64,000 nucleotides of DNA from Pelotomaculum propionicicum (GTDB lineage: Bacteria; Bacillota; Desulfotomaculia; Desulfotomaculales; Pelotomaculaceae), in assembly GCF_004369225.1 (NCBI RefSeq), contig NZ_QFFZ01000003.1, positions 94,118 to 158,117 of the forward strand. The letters are read 5' to 3'. The position numbers were made by a program, and so were the translations under genes. This document shows, piece after piece, positions 11,819 through 21,000 of the stretch (position 1 is the stretch's first letter; every line of letters starts with the position of its first letter). Under the pieces are notes generated by a model. It made no database searches. It was not told the origin of the DNA and saw nothing but the letters and a program-made list of their open reading frames with translations.

Positions 11819-13489
11819 TTATCCTAACATCTTGTTCAGTGACTCTCCTGGAGGCACTATGGGCAGGACGTTGTCTTCGCGGTCTATGATGAAGTCGATC
11901 ATCACCGGCTTATTGGACCGGATGGCCTGCTCCAGCACCGGGGTTACTTCTGATTTCTTGGTCACCCTGTATCCCTCGGCGCCGTACGCTTCGGCCAGCT
12001 TGACAAAGTCCGGGTTCTGCAGCTCGCTCTGGGAATACCTCCGGTTGTAGAACATTTCCTGCCACTGCCTGACCAGCCCCAGATAACCGTTGTCCAAAAT
12101 CGCCACATTCACTGGAAGCTCATAATTAACCGCGGTGCAAAGCTCCTGGATGTTCATTTGAATACTGCCGTCGCCGGCGATATTGAATACCGTTTCACCG
12201 GGGCAGCCTACCTGTACGCCCAAAGCCGCGGGCAGTCCGAATCCCATCGTCCCCAGGCCGCCGGAAGTAATAAATGAACGGGGCTTGGTAAAGCTGTAAT
12301 ACTGGGCGGTCCACATCTGGTGCTGGCCCACCTCAGTGGCAATCCTGGCCTGGCCATTGGTGAGGTAGTAAATCTCCCGGATGATCGACTGCGGCTTTAA
12401 TGAATCTCCGTTCTCCCGGTATTCCAGAGGATATTCTTTCTTCCAGGCCTGGATTTTTTCCTGCCAGGCGGCGCCCAACCGCGGTTGAAGCACTTCCAGC
12501 AGTTGCCTCAGGACTCTTTTGACATCTCCTACAATAGGAATGTCCACTCTTACATTCTTCCCAATTTCCGCGGGGTCAATGTCTATATGAATCACCTTGG
12601 CCCCCGGGGCAAAGGTTTCCAGCTTACCGGTTACACGATTGTCAAAGCGGGCCCCCACCGCTATCAAAAGGTCGCATTCACAAACGGCGAAGTTGGCGTA
12701 TTTGGTCCCGTGCATTCCCAGCATGCCGAGCGAAAGGGGGTGGTTGCCGGGAAAACCGCCGAGACCCAGCAAGGTGCTGGTAACAGGAGCCAGCAGCATC
12801 TCCGCCAGGCGGACCAGCTCTTCCTGCGCGCCTGATATAACCACACCGCCCCCGGAGTAAATCAACGGCCGCTCCGATTTTGCTATAGCCCTGGCCGCCT
12901 CCATGATCAGGGAATGGTCACCGTCCAGCAGTGGCTTGTAACCGGGCAAATCAGGCTGCCCCGGCCTTCTGTAAGGCACTTTTTCCAATGATACATCGCT
13001 CGGCATATCGATCAGCACCGGTCCAGGCCTGCCCGTGGTGGCGATATGGAAAGCGTCTTTAACGGTTTGTGCCAGTTCAGCCGGGTCTTTAACAAGATAA
13101 TTATGCTTGACAATGGGCATGGTAATGCCTGTGATGTCAGCTTCCTGAAAGGAGTCTTTGCCAAGCGAGGAACGGGTGACCTGGCCGGTAATAGCCACCA
13201 GGGGCACCGAGTCCATGTAAGCGTTCGCTATGCCGGTAACAAGGTTGGTTGCGCCGGGTCCGGAAGTCGCCAAACAAACGCCGGGTTTTCCCGTGGCGCG
13301 GGCGTAGCCGTCCGCCGCGTGCGCCGCCCCCTGTTCGTGGCGTGCCAGGATGTGCCGGATGCCGGAATCGTAAAGGGCGTCGTAGATTGGCAGGGCTTGG
13401 CCGCCGGGGTAACCGAAAATTGTGTCAACACCCTCAGCCTCTATACTTTTCAGCAAAATTTCCGCCCCTGATAATTTAACCGCACTCAT
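11819..13489 (-). CDS. ilvB: Acetolactate synthase large subunit (copy 2)
   Basis: Second acetolactate synthase catalytic subunit, 556 aa, next to ilvN and therefore the likelier partner of it. Same three-domain TPP layout: [30 protein letters not shown], and GDGSIQMNIQELCTA. Strongly similar to copy 1 through the N-terminal half and more different near the C-terminus. The start chosen is ATG 13489 with AGGAAGGA upstream; ATG 13498 is also in frame. A terminator-like hairpin precedes it. Confidence 0.94.
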   Translation of the reverse strand: MSAVKLSGAEILLKSIEAEGVDTIFGYPGGQALPIYDALYDSGIRHILARHEQGAAHAADGYARATGKPGVCLATSGPGATNLVTGIANAYMDSVPLVAITGQVTRSSLGKDSFQEADITGITMPIVKHNYLVKDPAELAQTVKDAFHIATTGRPGPVLIDMPSDVSLEKVPYRRPGQPDLPGYKPLLDGDHSLIMEAARAIAKSERPLIYSGGGVVISGAQEELVRLAEMLLAPVTSTLLGLGGFPGNHPLSLGMLGMHGTKYANFAVCECDLLIAVGARFDNRVTGKLETFAPGAKVIHIDIDPAEIGKNVRVDIPIVGDVKRVLRQLLEVLQPRLGAAWQEKIQAWKKEYPLEYRENGDSLKPQSIIREIYYLTNGQARIATEVGQHQMWTAQYYSFTKPRSFITSGGLGTMGFGLPAALGVQVGCPGETVFNIAGDGSIQMNIQELCTAVNYELPVNVAILDNGYLGLVRQWQEMFYNRRYSQSELQNPDFVKLAEAYGAEGYRVTKKSEVTPVLEQAIRSNKPVMIDFIIDREDNVLPIVPPGESLNKMLG

Positions 13490-13562
13490 TTCTGTCATTC
13501 CTTCCTGAATACTGACTTTTGCCAACTGTTTTTTTGCCTCATTAAATTATGATCTTATTTAC

Positions 13563-13592
13563 TAAAAAATAATGGCCGGTGCACGGCCGGCC
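13563..13592 (-). terminator. Terminator-like hairpin between ilvE and ilvB
   Basis: On the minus strand GGCCGG (13592-13587) pairs with CCGGCC (13579-13574) over a 7-nt loop and is followed by ATTATTTTTT. It lies after the ilvE stop and before ilvB. If active, it would split ilvE from the rest or reduce read-through. Confidence 0.6.
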
Positions 13593-13624
13593 AGCTCGCC
13601 CGTTTTAAGTTAAACAAGGTAATT

Positions 13625-14518
13625 CTATTGTTTTGAGGCTCCCTCCGCAGGGGAAATAAGGGGTCCGTCGACCTTGGTAAGTTCACGGAAAGCCGCTATA
13701 AGTTCCCAGGTTAGCTTGCCGGGCTTACCGTCGGCAATCAGACGGCCGTCTACATTAACACAGGGTATAATTTCGGCGGCGGTGCCGGTAAAGAAGACTT
13801 CATCGGCAGTGTAAACGTCAAACATGGTGAACAGTTTCTCTTCTACGGGGATACCCTTCTCGCGGGCCAGGTCAAGCACCGCGTTGCGGGTAATCCCCTC
13901 CAGAATGCCCACATAGGACGGCGGGGTAATCAAGACACCCTTTCTCACAATGAAGATATTGTCTCCGGTAGCTTCCGCCACATAACCTTCGTCATTAAGC
14001 ATAATGGCCTCCGGCATTCCGGCCAGGTTGGCTTCAAGCTTGGCGTAAATGTTGTTCAGATAGTTAAGCGACTTAACCCGGGGTATGCAGGCAGTGGGAA
14101 TATTTCTCCGGGTAGACGCGGTAATGACCGATAATCCCTTTTCATATAACTCGTCCGGGTAAAGCACAATAGAAGCGGCAATACAGAAAATGAAAGCCTT
14201 GGGGCACTTGCGCGGGTCAAGGCCCAGGTCGCCCACTCCCCGGGTAACCACCAGGCGGATATATGCGTCGCGCAGGTTGTTGCGCCGCAGGGTTTCCAGA
14301 ACAATTTCCTGCATTTCTTCCTTGTTGACAGGTATTTGCAAATCTATGGCCCTCGCCCCTTCATAAAGGCGGTCCAGGTGCTCGCCCAGTTTAAAGACCC
14401 TGCCGTGGTAGGCCCGTATGCCTTCGAAGACACCGTCTCCGTATAAAAGGCCGTGGTCAAAAACTGACACAACCGCTTGTTCCCTGGGAACAAATTCTCC
14501 GTTAAGGTAAATAATCAT
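13625..14518 (-). CDS. ilvE: Branched-chain amino acid aminotransferase
   Basis: PLP enzyme for the last step of Val, Leu and Ile synthesis. 297 aa, class IV aminotransferase fold. Seen: FDHGLLYGDGVFEGIRAY near the N-terminus, the PLP lysine in IPRVKSLNYLNN, and EATGDNIFIV. Start ATG 14518 (MIIYLNGEF) behind AGAGGTG; a GTG two codons earlier is also possible. First gene after the T-box leader. Confidence 0.94.
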   Translation of the reverse strand: MIIYLNGEFVPREQAVVSVFDHGLLYGDGVFEGIRAYHGRVFKLGEHLDRLYEGARAIDLQIPVNKEEMQEIVLETLRRNNLRDAYIRLVVTRGVGDLGLDPRKCPKAFIFCIAASIVLYPDELYEKGLSVITASTRRNIPTACIPRVKSLNYLNNIYAKLEANLAGMPEAIMLNDEGYVAEATGDNIFIVRKGVLITPPSYVGILEGITRNAVLDLAREKGIPVEEKLFTMFDVYTADEVFFTGTAAEIIPCVNVDGRLIADGKPGKLTWELIAAFRELTKVDGPLISPAEGASKQ

Positions 14519-14589
14519 GAGCACACCTCTCCCTAATAATGTAAGTTATAAGACCTTTCCTACAATTTTAAATATTTTCACAAAATAAA

Positions 14590-14880
14590 ACAACCCCTCA
14601 CCCGGCAGTTGTATGAACTGCCAGGGACGAGAGGTTGTAAACCTGCCGCGGTACCACCCTGTTTGCTCCCGGTCAACCGGAAGCCTCTTAAAATGTGCTG
14701 TTTTCCAGCACGACATTGTAACGGACGCCCAATCCGGCACGGCTTACTAAAAATTTCTTCAGCCTGCAGCTCCGGGGTGATGTCGGGCCCGCTAAAAGCG
14801 CCGGTTCTCAGCTACCCCGGCTCTCTGAAGCTTTCAATACGCTGTCCCTGGTCCCCTTCACAGCCTTTTTTATCAATAAC
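14590..14880 (-). promoter_or_regulatory. T-box leader (probable isoleucine specifier)
   Basis: On the minus strand the T-box consensus GGGTGGTACCGCGG lies at 14659-14646, followed by a strong terminator (14638-14590) with two long arms around CTGGCAGTTC/GAACTGCC and a T-rich tail. Upstream, the stem I region contains AGAGAGCCGGGGTAGCTGAGAA and the 3' arm GGGCCCGACATCACCCC. In that arm ATC (14781-14779) is placed where the specifier codon should be, which would read uncharged tRNA-Ile. T-box identity is firm; the specifier assignment is inferred. Confidence 0.9.
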
Positions 14881-14889
14881 TTGTTATCC

Positions 14890-14918
14890 AGTATACAAAA
14901 AACCCCATTAAGTGTCAA
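14890..14918 (-). promoter_or_regulatory. Sigma-A promoter of the ilv-leu unit
   Basis: TTGACA (14918-14913) and TATACT (14895-14890) on the minus strand with a 17-nt spacer, just upstream of the T-box stem I. A near-consensus housekeeping promoter. Confidence 0.85.
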
Positions 14919-15086
14919 GAAATATTTAATTCTTTATCAATTCTTTAGCAATTTTGTTTGTTTATGATTATTTATTAAACCGGAATTGCTACCTCCGAAA
15001 AATAGTGGATAAAAAGGAAACAGTAACCACAGTAATTCTTTTTTCATATGATGTAGAAAACCAAAAAAAACAGGAGGACTACAGAT

Positions 15087-15401
15087 ATGGATGCTAAAAC
15101 AGAAGCAATGGCCAGCAACCAGATGAGTCATATGTGTGCTATGAATCCCCAGATGCTGCTTGACATGTACGTGCAGTCTGAGCAGTGTGAGGCGCCTCTT
15201 TACGCCCAGCTCGCCCAGATGGCGCCCACGCCCTGCCTGCGGCAGATGATCGCGCAGATGGCCATGGAGGAGCCGGGCCATACCGCCAGGCTGGCTGCGC
15301 TGGCGGCAGCTTACGGCCTGGGTGCGTCCGCGCCCATGACGCACGGTGGCCAGATTGGCATGGCCCCTCAATTCTTCTCTGTGGAAGAAAAGAAAGAATG
15401 A
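15087..15401 (+). CDS. Small Met-rich, ferritin-like helical protein
   Basis: 104 aa, start ATG 15087 behind CAGGAGGACT. The middle (about residues 25-75) reads as two amphipathic helices with MLLDMYVQSEQCEAPLYAQL and an EEPGHTARLAAL segment, like half of a ferritin/rubrerythrin-type bundle. Very rich in Met and Ala; Cys at about residues 17, 33 and 50. No export signal. It is followed 20 bp later by a second gene whose N-terminus has the same type of helix (MLAPNEVARKMVLDLISEE), so the two are probably a pair. Spore-coat association is a guess from the composition. Confidence 0.75.
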   Translation: MDAKTEAMASNQMSHMCAMNPQMLLDMYVQSEQCEAPLYAQLAQMAPTPCLRQMIAQMAMEEPGHTARLAALAAAYGLGASAPMTHGGQIGMAPQFFSVEEKKE

Positions 15402-15422
15402 TTTATAAAGGAGGTTTTTGGT

Positions 15423-16349
15423 GTGTCAGCTTGGTGTAATACCTTAAGACAAATTATCAACATAGAATTATGCCAGATCCATCATCTGGCTCAGCTGGCC
15501 ATGCTTGCGCCGAATGAAGTGGCCAGGAAAATGGTGCTGGACCTGATCAGCGAGGAGCTGGCAGAGGCCAAGTTCTGGAGCACTGTGCATTGCAGCACGT
15601 GTGATACATGCGAACCAGGTATGCAGGTAGCCCCGGCAGCCGGATACATGCCTGGCATGCCATGTCCCGGCGCCGGTGAAGGTCTCGTCCCCGGCATGGG
15701 TGTCGGTGTAGGAGCAGGCGCCGGTGTAATCATTGGTCCAGGTATGGGCATCGGAGTCGGCGTTGGCGCCGGCGCCGGTGTGGTCGTAGAACCAGGCATG
15801 GGCATGGGGCCGGGTGTTGGTATTGGCCCCGGCATTGGTATGGGGCCGTGTGTCGGTGTTGGCCCCGGCATGGGTGTTGGAGTTGGCGTTGGCGCGGCCG
15901 TTGGCTTCATGCCGGGTATGCCCTGTCAGGGCATGCCTTGCCCGGTTATGCCTTGTCCCGGCCTGCCCTGCCCTGAAATGCCCGAAATGCCCTGCCCCCT
16001 TCCCACAGTCTGCCCCACTGTCAGTCCCAGTATAAGCCCCGCCCCCGGTATAGGCGTTGGTCCCGCCATAGGCACCAGCCCGGGCTTAACCTTCGGTTCC
16101 GGCGTTCTTGAGGGTCCCGGCATAGTAGCGCCAGGTTTCGGCGCGCCCCCTGAGATTGCCGCCGGCCCTGGTGTCGGTATGGGGCCCGGCGGTATCTTTG
16201 GACCGGGCACGAGCTTCGGACCAAACAAGCCCAGCTTCGGCTCCGGCACTCCTATTTTTAATCCCAGCGCGAAAACAGGTCATGGAACATGTCACGGTCA
16301 AAGCGTAAAGGATGATTCCTGCCCCGAGGATAAAAAGGAAGGGAAATAA
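15423..16349 (+). CDS. Gly/Pro/Met-rich low-complexity protein with helical N-terminus
   Basis: 308 aa, start GTG 15423 with AAAGGAGG upstream. Residues 1-60 are helical and Leu-rich (LRQIINIELCQIHHLAQL), resembling the preceding protein. Residues about 60-75 have a CSTCDTCEPG cluster. From about 80 to 290 it is repeats of the type GPGMGIGVG, PGMPCPG and GAGAGV, collagen- or elastin-like but without a strict Gly-X-Y period. The tail is charged (KDDSCPEDKKEGK). No signal peptide. The Cys-Pro-Met repeats suggest a cross-linked structural or metal-binding protein, for example of the spore surface. Function not known. Confidence 0.75.
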   Translation: MSAWCNTLRQIINIELCQIHHLAQLAMLAPNEVARKMVLDLISEELAEAKFWSTVHCSTCDTCEPGMQVAPAAGYMPGMPCPGAGEGLVPGMGVGVGAGAGVIIGPGMGIGVGVGAGAGVVVEPGMGMGPGVGIGPGIGMGPCVGVGPGMGVGVGVGAAVGFMPGMPCQGMPCPVMPCPGLPCPEMPEMPCPLPTVCPTVSPSISPAPGIGVGPAIGTSPGLTFGSGVLEGPGIVAPGFGAPPEIAAGPGVGMGPGGIFGPGTSFGPNKPSFGSGTPIFNPSAKTGHGTCHGQSVKDDSCPEDKKEGK

Positions 16350-16388
16350 AAACTCTATAACCAATAACGTTCTGCCTGCCTACAAATT

Positions 16389-16473
16389 GTAGGTGCGAAT
16401 TCATTCGCACAATGTCACAATAACCACATAAATTCGGCGCTAACGCGCCTTGTTCGATTGAAATCGAACCTAC
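16389..16473. repeat. Dispersed GTAGGT...ACCTAC element
   Basis: 85-bp copy: starts GTAGGTGCGAATTCATTCGC, ends GTTCGATTGAAATCGAACCT plus AC. One palindrome at each end, with a small GGCGCTAACGCGCC hairpin between them. Confidence 0.75.
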
Positions 16474-16504
16474 ACTCACTGCTCCTTTTGGGGGGGCAGT
16501 TTTT

Positions 16505-16576
16505 TTGTCTCACCTTGTCTCATTTTTGAGAAAGACACAGAGACAAATCACCGAAAACCCCTCGATCCCATATAAT
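16505..16576 (+). promoter_or_regulatory. Dyad and -10 box upstream of peroxiredoxin
   Basis: TTGTCTC (16505-16511) and GAGACAA (16540-16546) form a perfect 7-bp dyad enclosing a second one (TCTCA/TGAGA). A consensus TATAAT lies at 16571-16576, about 28 bp before the start codon. No good -35 is visible, which suggests an activator or an operator role for the dyad. Confidence 0.45.
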
Positions 16577-16603
16577 GGATATAAAACTTAAGGGGTAAAT
16601 TCC

Positions 16604-17203
16604 ATGTCTAAAGTCCTATCGCCTACCTGCTTCGTGCACGAGCCAATTGTTTTGGATGTGCCGGCAGCTGATTTCACCGCCGAAGCTTATTACAGAGGAG
16701 AAAGAATCAAGGTTAAACTTTCTGACTTCCGTAATATCTGGGTAGTATTATTTTTTTATGCCTCCGACTTTACCTTTGTCTGACCTACGGAACTGGCGGC
16801 CGTGGCTGACCGTTATGACCAGTTTAGAAGGCTAGGCGCTGAAGTTCTGGCAATCAGTACGGACAGCGTATATGCACACAAGATTTTCGCACAAATTTCA
16901 CCTTCAGCGAGAAAGGTTCAATATCCTTTACTGTCAGACCCAACCCATGAGATTTCAAAATGCTACGGGGCTTATAATCCGGAAACCGGCTTTGCGACCA
17001 GGACCACTCTAATTATTTCTCCCAATGGATTGATCAAATTTTTTGCCAAGTACCCAGGCCCTGTTGGCCGCAACATTGACGAAATAATACGCGTACTGCA
17101 GGCTCTGCAGTTCACCGAGGCGTCCGGTTTGGGCGCGCCGGCAGGTTGGGAACCCGGGCAGCCTGGTATTAAACGCAGCTGGGACATGGTGGGTAAAATA
17201 TAA
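16604..17203 (+). CDS. Selenocysteine peroxiredoxin (AhpC/Prx1 type; TGA at codon 60 read as Sec)
   Basis: Thiol/selenol peroxidase that reduces H2O2 and organic peroxides. Start ATG 16604 behind AAGGGG. The frame is interrupted only by TGA at 16781-16783, exactly where the peroxidatic residue sits: FYASDFTFV-U-PTELAAVADR, against the usual DFTFVCPTEL. The rest of the Prx fold follows without a break (AISTDSVYAHKIF, PLLSDPTHEISKCYGAY, RTTLIISPNG). 199 aa with Sec. The usual C-terminal resolving Cys motif (VCPAGW) reads GAPAGWEPG, so a 1-Cys/1-Sec type mechanism or another Cys must act. A SECIS-like hairpin follows the TGA. A nonsense mutation is the alternative, but the exact position and intact frame argue against it. 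selB/selA are not in the window. Confidence 0.88.
16784..16812 (+). promoter_or_regulatory. Candidate bacterial SECIS element
   Basis: Directly after the TGA, CGGCCGUGGCUG (16797-16808) can fold as a short stem with GU in the apical loop, 19 nt from the UGA; an outer ACGG/CCGT pairing (from 16787) can extend it. Distance and loop fit bacterial SECIS rules. Hand folding only. Confidence 0.5.
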
Positions 17204-17228
17204 AATCTGCCAGCTTCAATTCGCCGGT

Positions 17229-17910
17229 TTAAATCATTAACTCTGAGGGCAGCTGATTTAAGCCGTTTTTTTCACCTGCCGCCGTGGGGGCTTTCCCCGC
17301 AAAGCCGGCCCTCTCGTAGTAAGCGGCAAAAGACGGGACCTGCACAATCTCAAGTTCAGGGTAGCGCAGGGCTGTGAGTTTTCCACCCATTACACAGCCC
17401 TGGTCAATGTCTATGGTATTATTTACGAATGCAGCCTCAGGGACAGGAGTGTGCCCGTACACGACCAGCGCATCGCCGCTGTACTCCCGTGCCCAGTCCC
17501 TCCTTATTGGAAGGCCTTCATCGGATAATTCTCCCGTAGCGTCCCCGAAAAAGCAGAAATTCCTGATCCTCTCATTTAACCTGCCGATCATATTTTCCTT
17601 GATCCCACCGTGCGCCGCCACCAGCCTGCCCCGGTCAAGGATCAGGTACGGCGGCGCATCCCGGTAGAGATTCATAAATTCTTCCCTGAAGTATTCCCTT
17701 TCATCCTCCTTGAGCGCTTTGATTTCAGCCACGGTCTTTTCCAGGCCGTTGGCTATTTTTATATTCCGCCCTTCCAGATAGCGAAAAAGCTTGCGGCAGT
17801 GGTTGCCGGTGACGTAGAGGGCGTTGCCGGAGTCCACCATTTGCTTTACCAGCCAGAAACTGTTTAGCCTCAATGCTCACTATTTATGCCGCAGATTACA
17901 AGGGCCTTAT
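17229..17910 (-). pseudogene. Decayed PrpE-like metallophosphatase
   Basis: The open frame from TTG 17873 encodes 214 aa of a calcineurin-type phosphatase from GNHCRKLFRYL (normally GNHD/E) to VVYGHTPVPEAAFVNNTIDIDQGC, the C-terminal metal motif. The N-terminal metal motifs GDIHG and GDYVDRG are missing. Just upstream in the same frame a remnant KALVICGI still resembles the first strand of the family, but a TGA and TAA and a deletion of roughly 60 codons separate it. Two of the metal-binding motifs are lost, so it cannot be active as a normal phosphatase. Confidence 0.75.
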
Positions 17911-18040
17911 TCTTATGTTTTATTAAATTTCTTTTTCATAAATTCTTTTATTCTGACAATATGTTACATTTTTCCCGAAGGTTATTAATCAATTATTGTT
18001 GAAGATCGGATTAGATCATACAACAAGGGCAGGCATTCAC

Positions 18041-21000
18041 ATGAACCCTTTAGAGCAGCACACCATACGCTCCAGGTACGCGTTCCTGGCCGGGATGACA
18101 CTGATAATCGTACTCTGCCTCGGCTGGTATATTTCCCGCTGCCTGGCAAACATCACTCGTGAAAAACTGCAAAATGAGAGCAGCAGCCAGGCAGGCGCCC
18201 TATCCGGCCACCTGCTTGATAAATTAGAAGAGACTGACCACGCTGTAATGGTTTTGGCATGGACCCCTTTGGTAGCTCCCGCTTTGGAGACAGGCCACAC
18301 CGCGGATATCGAGCGTGCCAACCTGATTCTGGACCGGTACCGGGATGCCCTGGACGCCACAGTTTGTTACCTGATGGACGTCAGGGGCATTACTATTGCC
18401 TCATCCAACCGGCATTCCCCGGACAGCTATGTTGGTAAAAACTATAGTTTCCGCCCCTATTTCACACAGCCCCTGACCGGGCAGCCAGGCCGCTATTTTG
18501 CTTTGGGAGTAACCTCCGGGGAAAGGGGGTATTACGCCAGCTATCCCGTACGGGATAGTCACCAAAACATTATCGGGGTGGCTGTCATCAAAAGAAAGAT
18601 TGAAAGTGTGGAGTCCAGTTTCAGGCAATACACTTACTGTTTCTGCATCGACCCCAACGGGATTGTGTTCTTTTCCAGCAAGCCGGACCTGCTCTTTACC
18701 AGTTTATGGCCGTTGGATGAGGCTGCCCGACAAGCGTTAACAGATTCCAGACAATTCGGGGACGGGCCTTTTAATAGTTTAGGCTTGCCGGAAACAGCTG
18801 ATGGAGCGGAAATAGCACTGGAAGGACAGAATTTTTACGTGACCCGCAAATTCATCAACCCGGAGGGCTGGTCGGTAGTTCTGCTCACCCCGGATTATGA
18901 AGTAAACGCCGCCTGGCTGCTGGGAATATGTATTACTTTAAGCCTGTCGATACTGACAATCCTTATTTTCCTTGGTTTGTACCGGTTTGCTGAATACACC
19001 GCCCGGATATCAACCTCCGAAGAAAACTACCGCGCTATTTTCAACGGGGTCAACGAGGCTATATTTCTCCAGGAACTATTCAGTGGAAAAATTATTGACG
19101 TCAATCAAAAAACGTGTGAAATGTATGGCTACACACGGGAGGAGATTTTAACCGCTCAAATGGATCTGATTGTTCCCGGCATACCCCCTTACACCACAGA
19201 GGAAGTAAACTGGTTTATAAATGTGGCGTCCGCCGGGGAACCCCAGATTTTTGAGTGGCTAGCCAAAGACAATACGGACCGTCTGTTCCCGATTGAGGTC
19301 AACTTAAAGCGAGCGGTCATCGGGGGTAAAGAGAACCTGCTGGGTGTGGTACGGGATATTACGGAGCGCAAGCAAGCGGAAGAAGCGCTTAAAGAGTCAG
19401 AAGACAAGTACCGGACTATTTTTGAGACCACCGGCGCGGGAACGTTCATCGTCGAAGAAGACACGACCATATCCCTGGCTAACAAGGAATTTGAAAGTCT
19501 TTCAGGTTATGCCAAGAAAGAACTGGAAGGCAAGAAAAGCTGGACCGAATTCGCGGCTAGTGATGACCTGGAGATGATGAAGGAGTACCACCGTATGAGA
19601 AGAATTGACCCTGATTCGCCCCCCAGGAACTATGAGTTCCGGTTTATTGACAGGCATGGTGATGTAAAAGACGTGTTTCTGGCTGTGAGCATAATTCCGG
19701 GTACAAAAAAGAGTGTTGCTTCTCTTATAGATATAACCGAGCACAAGAAAACAGAGCAGGCGTTCAGGGAAAGCGAGAGCCGTTTAAATCGAATAACCGA
19801 TAACATGCTGGATATAATCAGCCAGACTGATATAGAAGGGGTTTACCAGTATGTGAGCCCGTCGCATAAAGATGTCCTGGGTTATGAGCTGATCTACTTG
19901 TTGGGCAAGTCGGCTTTTGAATTTGTACACCCGGATGATTTAGAAACCGTGTTAAATGCCACCAAAAGGTGTAGAGAAACAAAAATGCCGGGAAAGTTGG
20001 AGTACCGTTACAGGCACGCCAATGGTCATTATTTATGGTTGGAGACGGTTGGCAATCTCTTATTTGATAATAACGGCCAAATTACGGGGGTTATCTTTTG
20101 CGGCCGCGACATTACTGAGCGCAAAAAAACGGAAGAAGCGCTGCGCCTGTCAGAGGAACGTTTCTTTAAAATCTTCAATGCGAGCCCCAGCATAATCAGT
20201 ATCACCACGTTCAAAGAAGGGCTCTTTATTAACGTAAATGAAAGCTTTTTACAGGTGCTGGGATACAATCGTGAAGAAGTAATAGGACGCACAGTATCCG
20301 ATATAAACATTTGGGTCAGCCCGGAACGCTCTGAAATTATTAAAATGTTTCAAGAGAGTAAAACTGTAAAAAACCTGGAATGCGTATTCTGTAAAAAGTC
20401 GGGTGAGTTGATTACATGCCTCTACTCGGCGGAGGTTGTTTATTTTAGAGGAGAACAACACATTTTAAGTACAGTGAATGATATCACCGAGCGCAAACGG
20501 CTGGAAGAGGAGATGGCCCGCCTGGAACGGCTGAACCTTATTGGTGAAATGGCTGCCGGCATCGGTCACGAAATCAGGAACCCGATGACCACAGTACGCG
20601 GCTTCCTGCAATTACTCGGCAGCAAAAAGGAATGCAGCCAATTCAAGGAATATTACAATTTAATGATCGAGGAACTGGACAGGGCTAATTCAATAATTAC
20701 CGAATTCCTTTCTCTGGCTAAAAACAGAACTTTGAGTAAAAAGACGCTCAACTTAAGTCACATAGTGGAAACCATGCTGCCTTTAATCCAGTCGGACGCC
20801 ACACGTGCCGATAAGTACGTTAAAGCGGCGCTTGAAGTCACACCGGATTTACTCCTGGATGAAAAGGAGATTCGCCAGCTGATTCTCAACCTGGTGCGCA
20901 ACGGGCTCGAAGCCATGTCTCCCGGTGGCTACATCACCATAAGGACATTTATGGACGGCCAAAATGTGGTTCTGTCGGTAGAGGACCAGGGCAAAGGCAT

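Noticed and set aside
15491..15910. Pro-rich 139-aa minus-strand frame
   Set aside because: Antisense shadow of the Gly-rich gene; no ribosome site.
15640..16250. Short tandem repeats that might be a CRISPR array
   Set aside because: They are codon-level repeats of the Gly-Pro-Met protein; no fixed repeat/spacer period and the reading frame is kept.
16802..17203. Peroxiredoxin as a 133-aa protein starting after the TGA
   Set aside because: This would lose the active-site loop; the upstream half is intact and in the same frame, so Sec read-through fits better.
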